Of a stretch of 34,164 nt of DNA, positions 8,261-14,843 are shown one piece after another. A model generated the notes under the pieces. That model was not told the origin of the DNA and did no database searches. It worked only from the letters and a program-made list of their open reading frames with translations. The position numbers were made by a program, and so were the translations under genes. The stretch is from assembly GCF_012911005.2 (NCBI RefSeq), contig NZ_WTVS01000058.1, positions 1-34,164 of the forward strand, in the 5' to 3' direction. Every line of letters begins with the position of its first letter. The first letter of the stretch is position 1. The stretch comes from Aromatoleum toluolicum (GTDB taxonomy: Bacteria; Pseudomonadota; Gammaproteobacteria; Burkholderiales; Rhodocyclaceae).

Positions 8261-9535
8261 TTACAGCCCGTGCTGCTGCTTGTACCAAGTGCTGAGCCAG
8301 CTGCCGCCGACGAGGCTGAGCAGGTTGTTCTCGCCATCCTCGATCAGTGCCGCACGGGCATCGCGGAAGATCTTTTCGAGCGGGTATTCCTTCGTCAGGC
8401 CGTTGCCGCCGAACATCTGCAGCGCCTCGTTGGCCACCTCGAATGCGGCTTGCGTGACGTAGGTCTTGCTGGTGATCGAGCCGAGGACGTGGGGGCCGTT
8501 GGGGCCGTAGTTGTAATTGACGACGCGGTGGGCGATGGCGCGCGCCGACTCGACCTTGCGCCACATGTCGAACAGGCGGGCGCGCACGCTCTGGTGGTTG
8601 ATCAGCTGCGTGCCGCCCTGCTTGCGCTCGTGGGCGTAGGCCAGCGCGTGCTCGAAGGCGGCGCGCGCCACGCCGGTGAAGGTGAGCGCCATCTCCATGT
8701 TGGCGAAGGTGAGCGCCCCGAAGAACGCGCCGTGCGCGGTGTCCTGTCCCGCGATCACGTACTTCTTCGGGATCACCACGTCGTTGAAGTAGATCTCGCC
8801 CTGGGGCAGGGGGCGCTGGCCGATCTTGTCCAGCGGCTTGCCCTTGGTGACGCCTTTGTCGAACGGCACCAGCGCGGCGATGTAGTTGAGCCCGCCCTGG
8901 TCGTTCCACAGGCCGTCGCCGTAGTCGCACTGGCAGAAGACGAAGCCGCTGGTGGCCACCGGCGCGCCGCTGACCCACGCCGAGCACTGGCCGGTGATCA
9001 CGACCTCGTCGCCGACCACCTTGGCGAACAGGTTGCCGCGGCCCTGTTTGGTGCCCGGATGGACCTGGGTGGCCTGGATGTCGCCCAGGTCGCTGCCGCG
9101 GTCCGGCTGGGTGCCGACCCAGCAACCGATGCCGTTACCGAAGCGGTCGATCAGCTCGGGGTCGCCCGACATGTAAGCGGCGAAGGCCGGGAAGGCCGTG
9201 GCGAGCGAGAAGATCGCGAGGCCCGGGTCGCCCCAGCCCAGTTCCTCGAAGATCAGCGGCAGCATGCGCGCCTTCTGCTCCGAGCTCATTGCGCCGACCG
9301 CTTGCAGGTCGAGCAGGCCGATCTCCTTCATCTGCCTGACGTAATCCCACAGCGGGGAACCGGCCGCCACGACCTCGTCGGGCGTCATATGGTCGAGCTT
9401 GCGGCCGATCGGGCGCATCACCTCTTCGGCGAAGCGATGCGCGACCTCCTGGATGGCGCGCTCTTCCTCGGAGAGTTGGGCTTCGAGGCCGGCCATGCCG
9501 AGCGTGGGGTTCGGGATTCTGTCAAATGCAAACAT
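8261..9535 (-). CDS. acyl-CoA dehydrogenase
   Basis: A flavoprotein of about 424 residues of the acyl-CoA dehydrogenase superfamily. It has an N-terminal helical domain (LSEEERAIQEVAHRFAEEVMRPIG), a middle beta domain, and a C-terminal helical domain ending with QMFGGNGLTKEYPLEKIFRDARAALIEDGENN. The glutamate in that last segment is the candidate catalytic base, at the place of the usual YEGT motif. It would form a 2,3-enoyl-CoA and pass electrons to ETF. No etf genes are in the window. Start: ATG at 9535, or a GTG three codons upstream; neither has a clear ribosome site. First gene of the long minus-strand operon, behind a 458-bp AT-rich leader. Confidence 0.88.
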   Translation of the reverse strand: MFAFDRIPNPTLGMAGLEAQLSEEERAIQEVAHRFAEEVMRPIGRKLDHMTPDEVVAAGSPLWDYVRQMKEIGLLDLQAVGAMSSEQKARMLPLIFEELGWGDPGLAIFSLATAFPAFAAYMSGDPELIDRFGNGIGCWVGTQPDRGSDLGDIQATQVHPGTKQGRGNLFAKVVGDEVVITGQCSAWVSGAPVATSGFVFCQCDYGDGLWNDQGGLNYIAALVPFDKGVTKGKPLDKIGQRPLPQGEIYFNDVVIPKKYVIAGQDTAHGAFFGALTFANMEMALTFTGVARAAFEHALAYAHERKQGGTQLINHQSVRARLFDMWRKVESARAIAHRVVNYNYGPNGPHVLGSITSKTYVTQAAFEVANEALQMFGGNGLTKEYPLEKIFRDARAALIEDGENNLLSLVGGSWLSTWYKQQHGL

Positions 9536-9993
9536 GTTTATCACCGCGCTGGATTAAGAAATGGTCCTGCCAATGTCTATGGCGATAAAGGCGAAGTCGC
9601 GATCAATTGGAATTGAAATTGAATTCGGTCTTTGCCTTCCCCAATACATCGAAGCCCTGTCTATTTGCTAATTGAACGATTAAGTTGGCTGAATTCTGAA
9701 CTGGACTTCGCTCTATTCCGATTCTGAAGTTGCGACTTAAATATCGGGTATCTGAATTGATCGGTCACCCCCCCAGGCGAGGTGGGGCGCTGGATCGGTG
9801 CTCTGGAAGTCGTGAAACCGGGACGGTTGCCATGCGTGCTGCGCGGAGAGTCACGCGTGAATTCGTCTTCGCGAGCGGCAATGCGTGCGTGCCGGACCAT
9901 CCGGATCCCAGCGCGTTTGCGTGGGTTTGGATGGTGACCGGCATCTTGACTGCGCCCGCGTGCGTTACGGCTTCGCGGATTGTTCAGGGGGGG
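9536..9993. promoter_or_regulatory. AT-rich intergenic region upstream of the acyl-CoA dehydrogenase operon
   Basis: No convincing gene lies here. Positions 9560-9760 are clearly more AT-rich than the surrounding genes, consistent with the promoter of the leftward operon. The stretch contains a short hexamer repeat (listed separately) and further AATTGA/GAATTG copies near 9670 and 9745. The part from 9770 to 9993 is GC-rich again and shows no motif I can name. Confidence 0.5.
9605..9622. repeat. three tandem AATTGR hexamers in the operon leader
   Basis: AATTGG (9605-9610), AATTGA (9611-9616) and AATTGA (9617-9622) lie in direct repeat, followed by AATTC. They are about 70 bp upstream of the acyl-CoA dehydrogenase start. 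They could be a protein-binding array or simple AT-rich sequence. Confidence 0.6.
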
Positions 9994-10131
9994 CTAGAGG
10001 CCCAGGCCAGAGCGATAAACGACCGCCCAGACGGCGATCCATCCGGCACAACCCAAAGCGGTCAGAAGCAGCCGGATTGCCGCACACGCGATGCCGCAAT
10101 CCGGATCTTTCTGCGAGGTTTCGATCGGCAT
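9994..10131 (-). CDS. 45-residue single-pass membrane peptide
   Basis: A short reading frame, MPIETSQKDPDCGIAC followed by one hydrophobic helix (about residues 18-40) ending YRSGLGL. The ATG at 10131 has a good Shine-Dalgarno, GAGAGGAGA, 9 or so bases upstream. It begins 38 bp after the ferredoxin stop on the same strand and is probably co-transcribed with it. Two cysteines (12 and 16) lie before the helix. Not recognised; it might anchor the ferredoxin or an oxidoreductase at the membrane, but this is guesswork. Too short for many gene callers. Confidence 0.55.
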   Translation of the reverse strand: MPIETSQKDPDCGIACAAIRLLLTALGCAGWIAVWAVVYRSGLGL

Positions 10132-10169
10132 GGAAACGGTCTCCTCTCGATCGCGCAGAGGCGCCTTTC

Positions 10170-10388
10170 CTATGCGTGAGCCCGGATTTCCCGATGGGCC
10201 GGATCGGGGAAAATACAGTCCGAAAGGCAAACCTTCACGCATTGCGACTCCTCGAAATGTCCGATGCACTCGGTGCATCTGGCGGGATCGATCACGAAGA
10301 TGTCTTCGCCTGGAGCGATTGCCTCGTTCGGGCATTCCATTTCGCACATGCCGCAATTGATGCAGTCAGAATTGATCAGTAGTGCCAT
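10170..10388 (-). CDS. 2[4Fe-4S] ferredoxin, Alvin type
   Basis: A 72-residue low-potential ferredoxin. Cluster one: Cys9, 12, 15, 19 (CINCGMCEMEC). Cluster two: Cys38, 41, 50, 54 with the 8-residue insertion C-x2-C-x8-C-x3-C that defines the Allochromatium vinosum type. An extra Cys58 sits in the tail. Ferredoxins of this type donate electrons to benzoyl-CoA reductase in Thauera and Azoarcus. The start at 10388 has GAGGAGGA upstream, ruling out the longer in-frame extension. The reductase operon about 1.5 kb away shares a promoter element with this gene, so it is the likely electron donor. Confidence 0.93.
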   Translation of the reverse strand: MALLINSDCINCGMCEMECPNEAIAPGEDIFVIDPARCTECIGHFEESQCVKVCLSDCIFPDPAHREIRAHA

Positions 10389-10701
10389 GTCTTCCTCCTC
10401 GTGTGTGCCCGATACCTCTTCGGCTCGTCGCGGTGCGACGTCTTCGGTGTGATGCTCGTGAGCGGTATTTAGCGCGTGGAAGTCCCGAGCGCGTTTGACG
10501 CTCAAGGTCATCGACTTGACAATCCGTGACAGTGGGAAGGGGGAAATGCCTGAGCGCCGATCGCCACGCGATCGGTTCACCGCGAACCTACCGGCAATGC
10601 GCAGGGCGGGCGTTGGGCCGACGGGCAGGGGCGCGCCGCACCGGCGAGCGTCGCCGGCCGAGTGCGGGCGTGCCGAGGGCTATTGGTGCGTCTGCCGAAG
10701 C
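10389..10701. promoter_or_regulatory. ferredoxin promoter region
   Basis: No gene is seen in these 313 bp. On the minus strand the region contains the element shared with the reductase promoter (10491-10531), a possible -10 (TAAATA, complement of 10466-10471), and a perfect 6-bp hairpin CGTCGC-GGT-GCGACG (10426-10440) in the presumed leader. The part from 10540 to 10701 shows nothing recognisable. Confidence 0.5.
10491..10531 (-). promoter_or_regulatory. shared upstream activating element, ferredoxin copy
   Basis: Reading on the minus strand from 10531: TGTCAC-GGAT-TGTCAAGT, then ATGACCTTGAG and CGTCAAACGC. The first 20 bases match the reductase copy at 11776 in 16 of 20 positions, and similarity continues to the end of the element, including a TTGA-N3-TCAA inverted repeat. 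TGTCA half-sites repeat every 10 bp, as expected for an AraC-type regulator binding one face of the helix. Confidence 0.65.
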
Positions 10702-11727
10702 TTAGATCGCTTCAGGTCCGTCGTTCAGGTGCGTCTGGCGCCACGTCGTGGCCGTGCAGCCGAAGCGGCTGGAAAACCATCTCGAGAACGCCGACGGCTC
10801 CGAGAATCCCAGCAACTCCGCAAGGTCCTTGAGGGGGCGCTGGGAGTTACTCAAGTACTTGACGGCCAGTTCGCGCCGCGCACCATCGAGAATTTCCGAA
10901 AAGGTTTGTCCGCTGCGTTGCAGGTGTCGATGCAGCGTGCGCCGGTCGAGACCGAGGTGTTGGGAGACCACGTCGACCGAACACCGGCCCGTCGGCAGAA
11001 GCAGCCAGACGAGCTGGCGCACGTTCTCGGCAGGGGATTGAGCCGGTTCCGTGTTGATGACCTCGAGCAGCTTCTGCATGTAGCGCGCGGTTTCGGGATC
11101 GTAGGTCGGCAGCGGGTCATCGAGAATCGCGGCACGGCAGATGATTCCGTCGATGTTGCTGTTGAACTGCAGGCGCGTATCGAACACGCGCTGGTGTACG
11201 CGCAGGTCGCTCGGGGCCGAGTGGCGGAAACACACGGCGGTCGGATGCCATTCGTTGCCCAGCAACACGCGGAGCGTTCGGTACAGCACACCGAGTGACA
11301 GCTCGGTTGCCTGGCGAATCGGTTCCGGTCGATCGGGCATCAGTTCTTCACGGATGATCAGGACGCCGTCGGCCTCCTCGAACAGGAACATTGCCGCCTC
11401 GGCCTGCAGGTAGCTGTAGTTGCGTATTGCCTCGAGCGCCTTGCGCATCGTGGGCTGGCTCTTCAGGACAATGCCCAACGGTCCGAGATTCGAGAGTTGG
11501 CGCCCCTCTGCCAGCCGCAGGCCGAAGTTCTCCACCCCTGCCGCCCTGGCCGAGTTTTCCAGCAACTGCGCATAGGCAGAGAACGGGATCTTCGTGTCGG
11601 GGTTCGACAGGCATGCGGGGCTGATATTGACGCGCCGCAGTTCTTCCATTGGGGAAATATTCAACGCCTGCGCGAGTTCGACGTAATTGGTCAGGCCCGC
11701 GCTGCGGTGAAGTTTTTTTATTGCCAT
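10702..11727 (-). CDS. AraC-family transcriptional regulator
   Basis: A 341-residue regulator. The N-terminal two thirds match the arabinose-binding-like domain of the OruR/ArgR-type AraC group (segments FSAYAQLLENSARAAG, FGLRLAEG, LGPLGIVLKSQPTMRKALEAI). The C-terminal AraC DNA-binding domain (about 240-335) has two helix-turn-helix units, CSVDVVSQHLGLDRRTLHRHLQRSG and KDLAELLGFSEPSAFSRWFSSRFG. It is transcribed divergently from the reductase operon and lies between that operon and the ferredoxin, whose promoters share an element. It is therefore the obvious candidate for their activator, with an aromatic or cyclic acid or CoA ester as possible inducer. Confidence 0.92.
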   Translation of the reverse strand: MAIKKLHRSAGLTNYVELAQALNISPMEELRRVNISPACLSNPDTKIPFSAYAQLLENSARAAGVENFGLRLAEGRQLSNLGPLGIVLKSQPTMRKALEAIRNYSYLQAEAAMFLFEEADGVLIIREELMPDRPEPIRQATELSLGVLYRTLRVLLGNEWHPTAVCFRHSAPSDLRVHQRVFDTRLQFNSNIDGIICRAAILDDPLPTYDPETARYMQKLLEVINTEPAQSPAENVRQLVWLLLPTGRCSVDVVSQHLGLDRRTLHRHLQRSGQTFSEILDGARRELAVKYLSNSQRPLKDLAELLGFSEPSAFSRWFSSRFGCTATTWRQTHLNDGPEAI

Positions 11728-11775
11728 TGCCCCTGTCGTCCCTGAATCGAATAGCGCTGCTTAACTCTATCCGGG

Positions 11776-11816
11776 TGTCACCAAATGTCAAGTTGCTGTC
11801 TTTGATCGTCAATCTC
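11776..11816 (+). promoter_or_regulatory. shared upstream activating element, reductase copy
   Basis: TGTCAC-CAAA-TGTCAAGT starts at 11776, followed by CTGTCTTTGATCGTCAATC. GTC trinucleotides occur at 11777, 11787, 11798 and 11808, i.e. every 10-11 bp on one helical face. The same layout occurs in the ferredoxin promoter. A possible -10, CTTAAT at 11833-11838, lies 57 bp from the element start; the ferredoxin candidate CTAAAT lies 59 bp from its element. There is no good -35, fitting an activator-dependent promoter. Confidence 0.65.
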
Positions 11817-11883
11817 GATCCGATTGACCGTCCTTAATGTGGCAGCGCAGATCAAATCAAAATTTCAATTGGAGGAGCCAGCG

Positions 11884-12783
11884 ATGAGTGAGAGCAGTTT
11901 CAAGATCGCCGAGGTGATTGATCCGAGGAAGATACCCGAGTTGCAGCCGGTGACCACTATCGGCATCGACATCGGGTCTCGGCAATCGAAGGCGGTGATG
12001 GTCAGTGGCGACCATATCCACACCGTAATTACCGCCAGCGGTGTCCATCCGGCCGAAACGGCTACGCGGCTGGTCAACAAGTTGCTGAAAGTGTCGGGCC
12101 GCCAGCGCAGCGACATCGCCATGATCGCGGGCACGGGTTACGGCCGCATCGCCCTGCAGTTCGAGGACATCCGTGCCGAGGTGATCACCGAGATCACTTG
12201 CCACGCAATGGGGGCCCACTTCCTCAACGCCAGTACCCGCACCATCATCGACATCGGCGGTCAGGACTGCAAGGCCATCAAGCTCGATACCCGCAACGGG
12301 CGCGTCACCGAGTTTGCGATGAACGACAAGTGCGCTGCCGGTTCAGGTCGCTTCCTCGAAAAAACCGCCGAGATGCTGGGCTACTCCCTGGAAGAGCTGG
12401 GCAGCCGCGCCATGGCGTCGACGAAGGAACTGCAGATGAGCAGTCAGTGCGTCGTGTTCGCCGAGTCCGAGATCGTCTCCCTCAAGGCCAAGAACGAAAC
12501 CGGCGAGGACATCGCAGCCGGCGTCCATTTCGCCATTGCCCGGCGCGTCTGCAACCTGGTTAACCGTATCGGTCTGGATCCCGAGCTGGCCTTCTCCGGC
12601 GGGGTGTCGAACAACATTGGCGTCAAGTACGCGCTGGAAAGCCTGCTCAAGCGCCCCTTCGTCACGCCGCGGCTTAACGCGGTGTTCGCCGGGTGTCTCG
12701 GGGCCGCCCTCATCGCCCAGCAAAAGGTGTGCGGCACGGCCGACTTCGATACGACCCCTGAGCAGGTAGAGGTGGAGGCATGA
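11884..12783 (+). CDS. BcrAD/BadF-type ATPase (activase) subunit of an ATP-dependent reductase
   Basis: A 299-residue ASKHA-fold ATPase. Phosphate-binding signatures: GIDIGSRQSKAV (27-38) and IIDIGGQDCKAI (121-132); FSGGVSNN (237-244) closes the nucleotide site. Cys150 (NDKCAAGSGRF) and Cys189 (SSQCVVFAE) are 39 residues apart, as in dehydratase activators, and should ligate the [4Fe-4S] cluster bridging two ATPase subunits. ATP hydrolysis here drives an electron to very low potential. The ATG at 11884 follows GGAGGAG; an upstream in-frame ATG at 11824 lacks a ribosome site. The stop overlaps the next gene (ATGA). It most resembles the small ATPase (BcrD-like) member of a BCR-type pair. Confidence 0.93.
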   Translation: MSESSFKIAEVIDPRKIPELQPVTTIGIDIGSRQSKAVMVSGDHIHTVITASGVHPAETATRLVNKLLKVSGRQRSDIAMIAGTGYGRIALQFEDIRAEVITEITCHAMGAHFLNASTRTIIDIGGQDCKAIKLDTRNGRVTEFAMNDKCAAGSGRFLEKTAEMLGYSLEELGSRAMASTKELQMSSQCVVFAESEIVSLKAKNETGEDIAAGVHFAIARRVCNLVNRIGLDPELAFSGGVSNNIGVKYALESLLKRPFVTPRLNAVFAGCLGAALIAQQKVCGTADFDTTPEQVEVEA

Positions 12784-14843
12784 ACATGCGACACGAGAAC
12801 ATTCCCGGCGAGCGCAGTCTGGCCTTCGCCGACGTCATCGATCAGGCTCTGGTCCACGAACTGACCGGCGTCACCTCCCTGGGCATCGATATTGGTTCCC
12901 GCAACTCGAAGGCCGTTCTGCTGCACGACGGACGGCTCTATACCGCGCTGCTGCCCACCGGCCTGAACATGCAGGAGACGGCCGGCGAACTGCTCGAGGA
13001 GCTGTACGAGAACGCGAACATCACCCTTGAGGACATCGACTTCATCGTCGGCACGGGTTACGGCCGGGTGTCCCTCAAGTTCACCACGGTGCCGTGCGAG
13101 ATCCTCACCGAGATCTCCTGCCACGCCATGGGCGCGCACTATCTGAATGCCGGCACCCGCACCATCATCGACATCGGCGGCCAGGATGCGAAGGCCATCC
13201 AGGTCGATCCGGCCACCGGCAAGGTCGTGAAGTTCCGCATGAACGACAAGTGTGCCGCCGGTACCGGTCGCTTCCTGGAGAAGGCGGCGACCCTGCTGGA
13301 CCTGACGATGTACGACGTGGGTCCCGAGTCGCTCAAGTACACCAAGGACCTCGAAGTCAGCAGCCAGTGCGTCGTCTTCGCCGAGTCGGAGGTGATTTCG
13401 CACCGCGCCAAGGGTGAAGCCGCAGCCGACATCTCCGCCGGCATCCACATGGCGTCGGCCAAGCGCGTCGTCAGCCTGCTGCGCGCCATTCCGCTGGAAT
13501 CGGACATCGTCTTCACCGGTGGCGTCTCCAACAACGTCGGCATGAAGCACGCGCTGGAGCGCCTGCTCGGCCAGACCATCGTGACGCCGCGCCTGGACAT
13601 GGTGTTTGCGGGCTGCCTGGGGGCTGCCGTCTACGCCCAGCGCCTCGCCATCGAGAAGCGCGGGGCGAAGGTGGCCATGGTGGCCGAGAAGTTCGATGTG
13701 TCGGACCTGTCGCGCCGCATCGAGGATGCGGAGGTTTCGCTGATCGAGCGCCAGGACGTCAAGAAGGTCGGCTACCTCTGCACCTACACGCCGCCCGAGA
13801 TGCTGACCGCCGCCGGTGTCGCCTTCGGGCGGATCGACAAGTGCGGCTCGCCGTCGGTCGTCGCCGAAGGCGAGGTGATCGTCAAGAGTGTGTTCTGCGA
13901 CATGAGCAAGAGCGTGCTCGGCCACTTCCGCACCAAGGATCCGTTCCACGACGCCCTCGACCAGGTGGTCACCTTCTATACCTGCGACACGATGCGCGCG
14001 ACCTCCAACGCCATCAACCACTACTTCAAGCCGTCCTACGGCTACGTGGTGCCGCGGACGGGTGACAAGCCGAGCGCCCGCGACTTCTTCCGCGAGGAAA
14101 TGAAGAACTTCGGCAAGGACCTGGAGAAGCTGACCGGCAAGCCCATCGACGAAGGCAAGCTGCGCGAGTCGATCCAGCTGCACAAGAAGCTGCGCCAGAC
14201 CATCCACAAGATCTCCGACCTGCGCAAGCGCAACCGTCCGCCGCTGTCGGGCAGCGACTTCCTGGAGATCACTCGCGCCTACCGCAGCATCCCTGCGGAA
14301 GAGCAGCTGCCGATCCTCGAGGACCTGTACGAGCGCCTCGCTGCGGTGCCGGACGACGACACGCCGCGTCTGCGCGTGATGATCTGCGGCGGCATCATGG
14401 CCGATGGCGACCGGCGCCTGATGGATCTGCTGGAGAAGGACATCGGCGTCAACGTGGTGGTCGAGGATCACTGCACCGGACTCTCGCCCTTCTACTACGA
14501 GACGCAGGAAACCGACGACCCGTACCGCGACCTCGCCAACGCCTACCTGGACCAGGCGCCGTGTGCCCGCCAGGCGCCCCTGAGCAGGCGCATCGACTTC
14601 GCCGGCAACCTGGCCCAGGAATACGGCGTCGATGCAGTCATCTACTACACCCTCAAGTTCTGCCCGTCCTTCTCGCAGACCAAGGGCCTCTTCATGCGGA
14701 GGTTCCACGAGCTGGGATTGCCCGCGCTGGAACTGGATACCGACTATTCGCAAGGTGACACCGGCCAGATCAAGACCCGCCTCGAGGCCTTCATCGAAGT
14801 GCTCAAGGAAAGCAAAGGAGAGAAAGAATCATGCACGCAGTAA
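12780..14843 (+). CDS. fusion of BcrA-like ATPase with a 2-hydroxyacyl-CoA dehydratase/BcrC-like subunit
   Basis: A 687-residue two-domain protein. Residues about 30-305 repeat the ATPase of the preceding gene (GIDIGSRNSKAV, IIDIGGQDAKAI, cluster cysteines 158 and 197, again 39 apart, and FTGGVSNN). Residues about 325-680 form a HGD-D domain: YLCTYTPPEML (Cys334), FCDMSKS (Cys373), TCDTMRATSN (Cys402), then ICGGIMADGDRR, VEDHCTG and a terminal KFCPSFSQ. These cysteines are candidate ligands for the active-site cluster. In known class I benzoyl-CoA reductases ATPase and catalytic subunits are separate polypeptides; here one of each is joined. Translation is coupled to the gene before (ATGA), and the end overlaps the next gene by 13 bp. 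Confidence 0.9.
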   Translation: MNMRHENIPGERSLAFADVIDQALVHELTGVTSLGIDIGSRNSKAVLLHDGRLYTALLPTGLNMQETAGELLEELYENANITLEDIDFIVGTGYGRVSLKFTTVPCEILTEISCHAMGAHYLNAGTRTIIDIGGQDAKAIQVDPATGKVVKFRMNDKCAAGTGRFLEKAATLLDLTMYDVGPESLKYTKDLEVSSQCVVFAESEVISHRAKGEAAADISAGIHMASAKRVVSLLRAIPLESDIVFTGGVSNNVGMKHALERLLGQTIVTPRLDMVFAGCLGAAVYAQRLAIEKRGAKVAMVAEKFDVSDLSRRIEDAEVSLIERQDVKKVGYLCTYTPPEMLTAAGVAFGRIDKCGSPSVVAEGEVIVKSVFCDMSKSVLGHFRTKDPFHDALDQVVTFYTCDTMRATSNAINHYFKPSYGYVVPRTGDKPSARDFFREEMKNFGKDLEKLTGKPIDEGKLRESIQLHKKLRQTIHKISDLRKRNRPPLSGSDFLEITRAYRSIPAEEQLPILEDLYERLAAVPDDDTPRLRVMICGGIMADGDRRLMDLLEKDIGVNVVVEDHCTGLSPFYYETQETDDPYRDLANAYLDQAPCARQAPLSRRIDFAGNLAQEYGVDAVIYYTLKFCPSFSQTKGLFMRRFHELGLPALELDTDYSQGDTGQIKTRLEAFIEVLKESKGEKESCTQ

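Noticed and set aside
6933-9125. Upstream extension of the saccharopine-dehydrogenase-like frame to about 1100 codons
   Set aside because: The extension overlaps the thiolase and acyl-CoA dehydrogenase in another frame; the ATG at 6932 with its ribosome site gives the normal family length.
9770-9993. Short reading frames in the GC-rich half of the leader
   Set aside because: No ribosome site, no hydrophobic or motif pattern, and frames on both strands look equally random.
11800-11816. FNR/ANR box in the reductase promoter (TTGAT-like)
   Set aside because: The sequence reads TTGA-N3-TCAA, not TTGAT-N4-ATCAA, so it does not fit the FNR consensus spacing.
12444-14753. Long minus-strand frame opposite the ATPase genes
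   Set aside because: It mirrors the codon pattern of the activase and fusion genes and shows no family motif.
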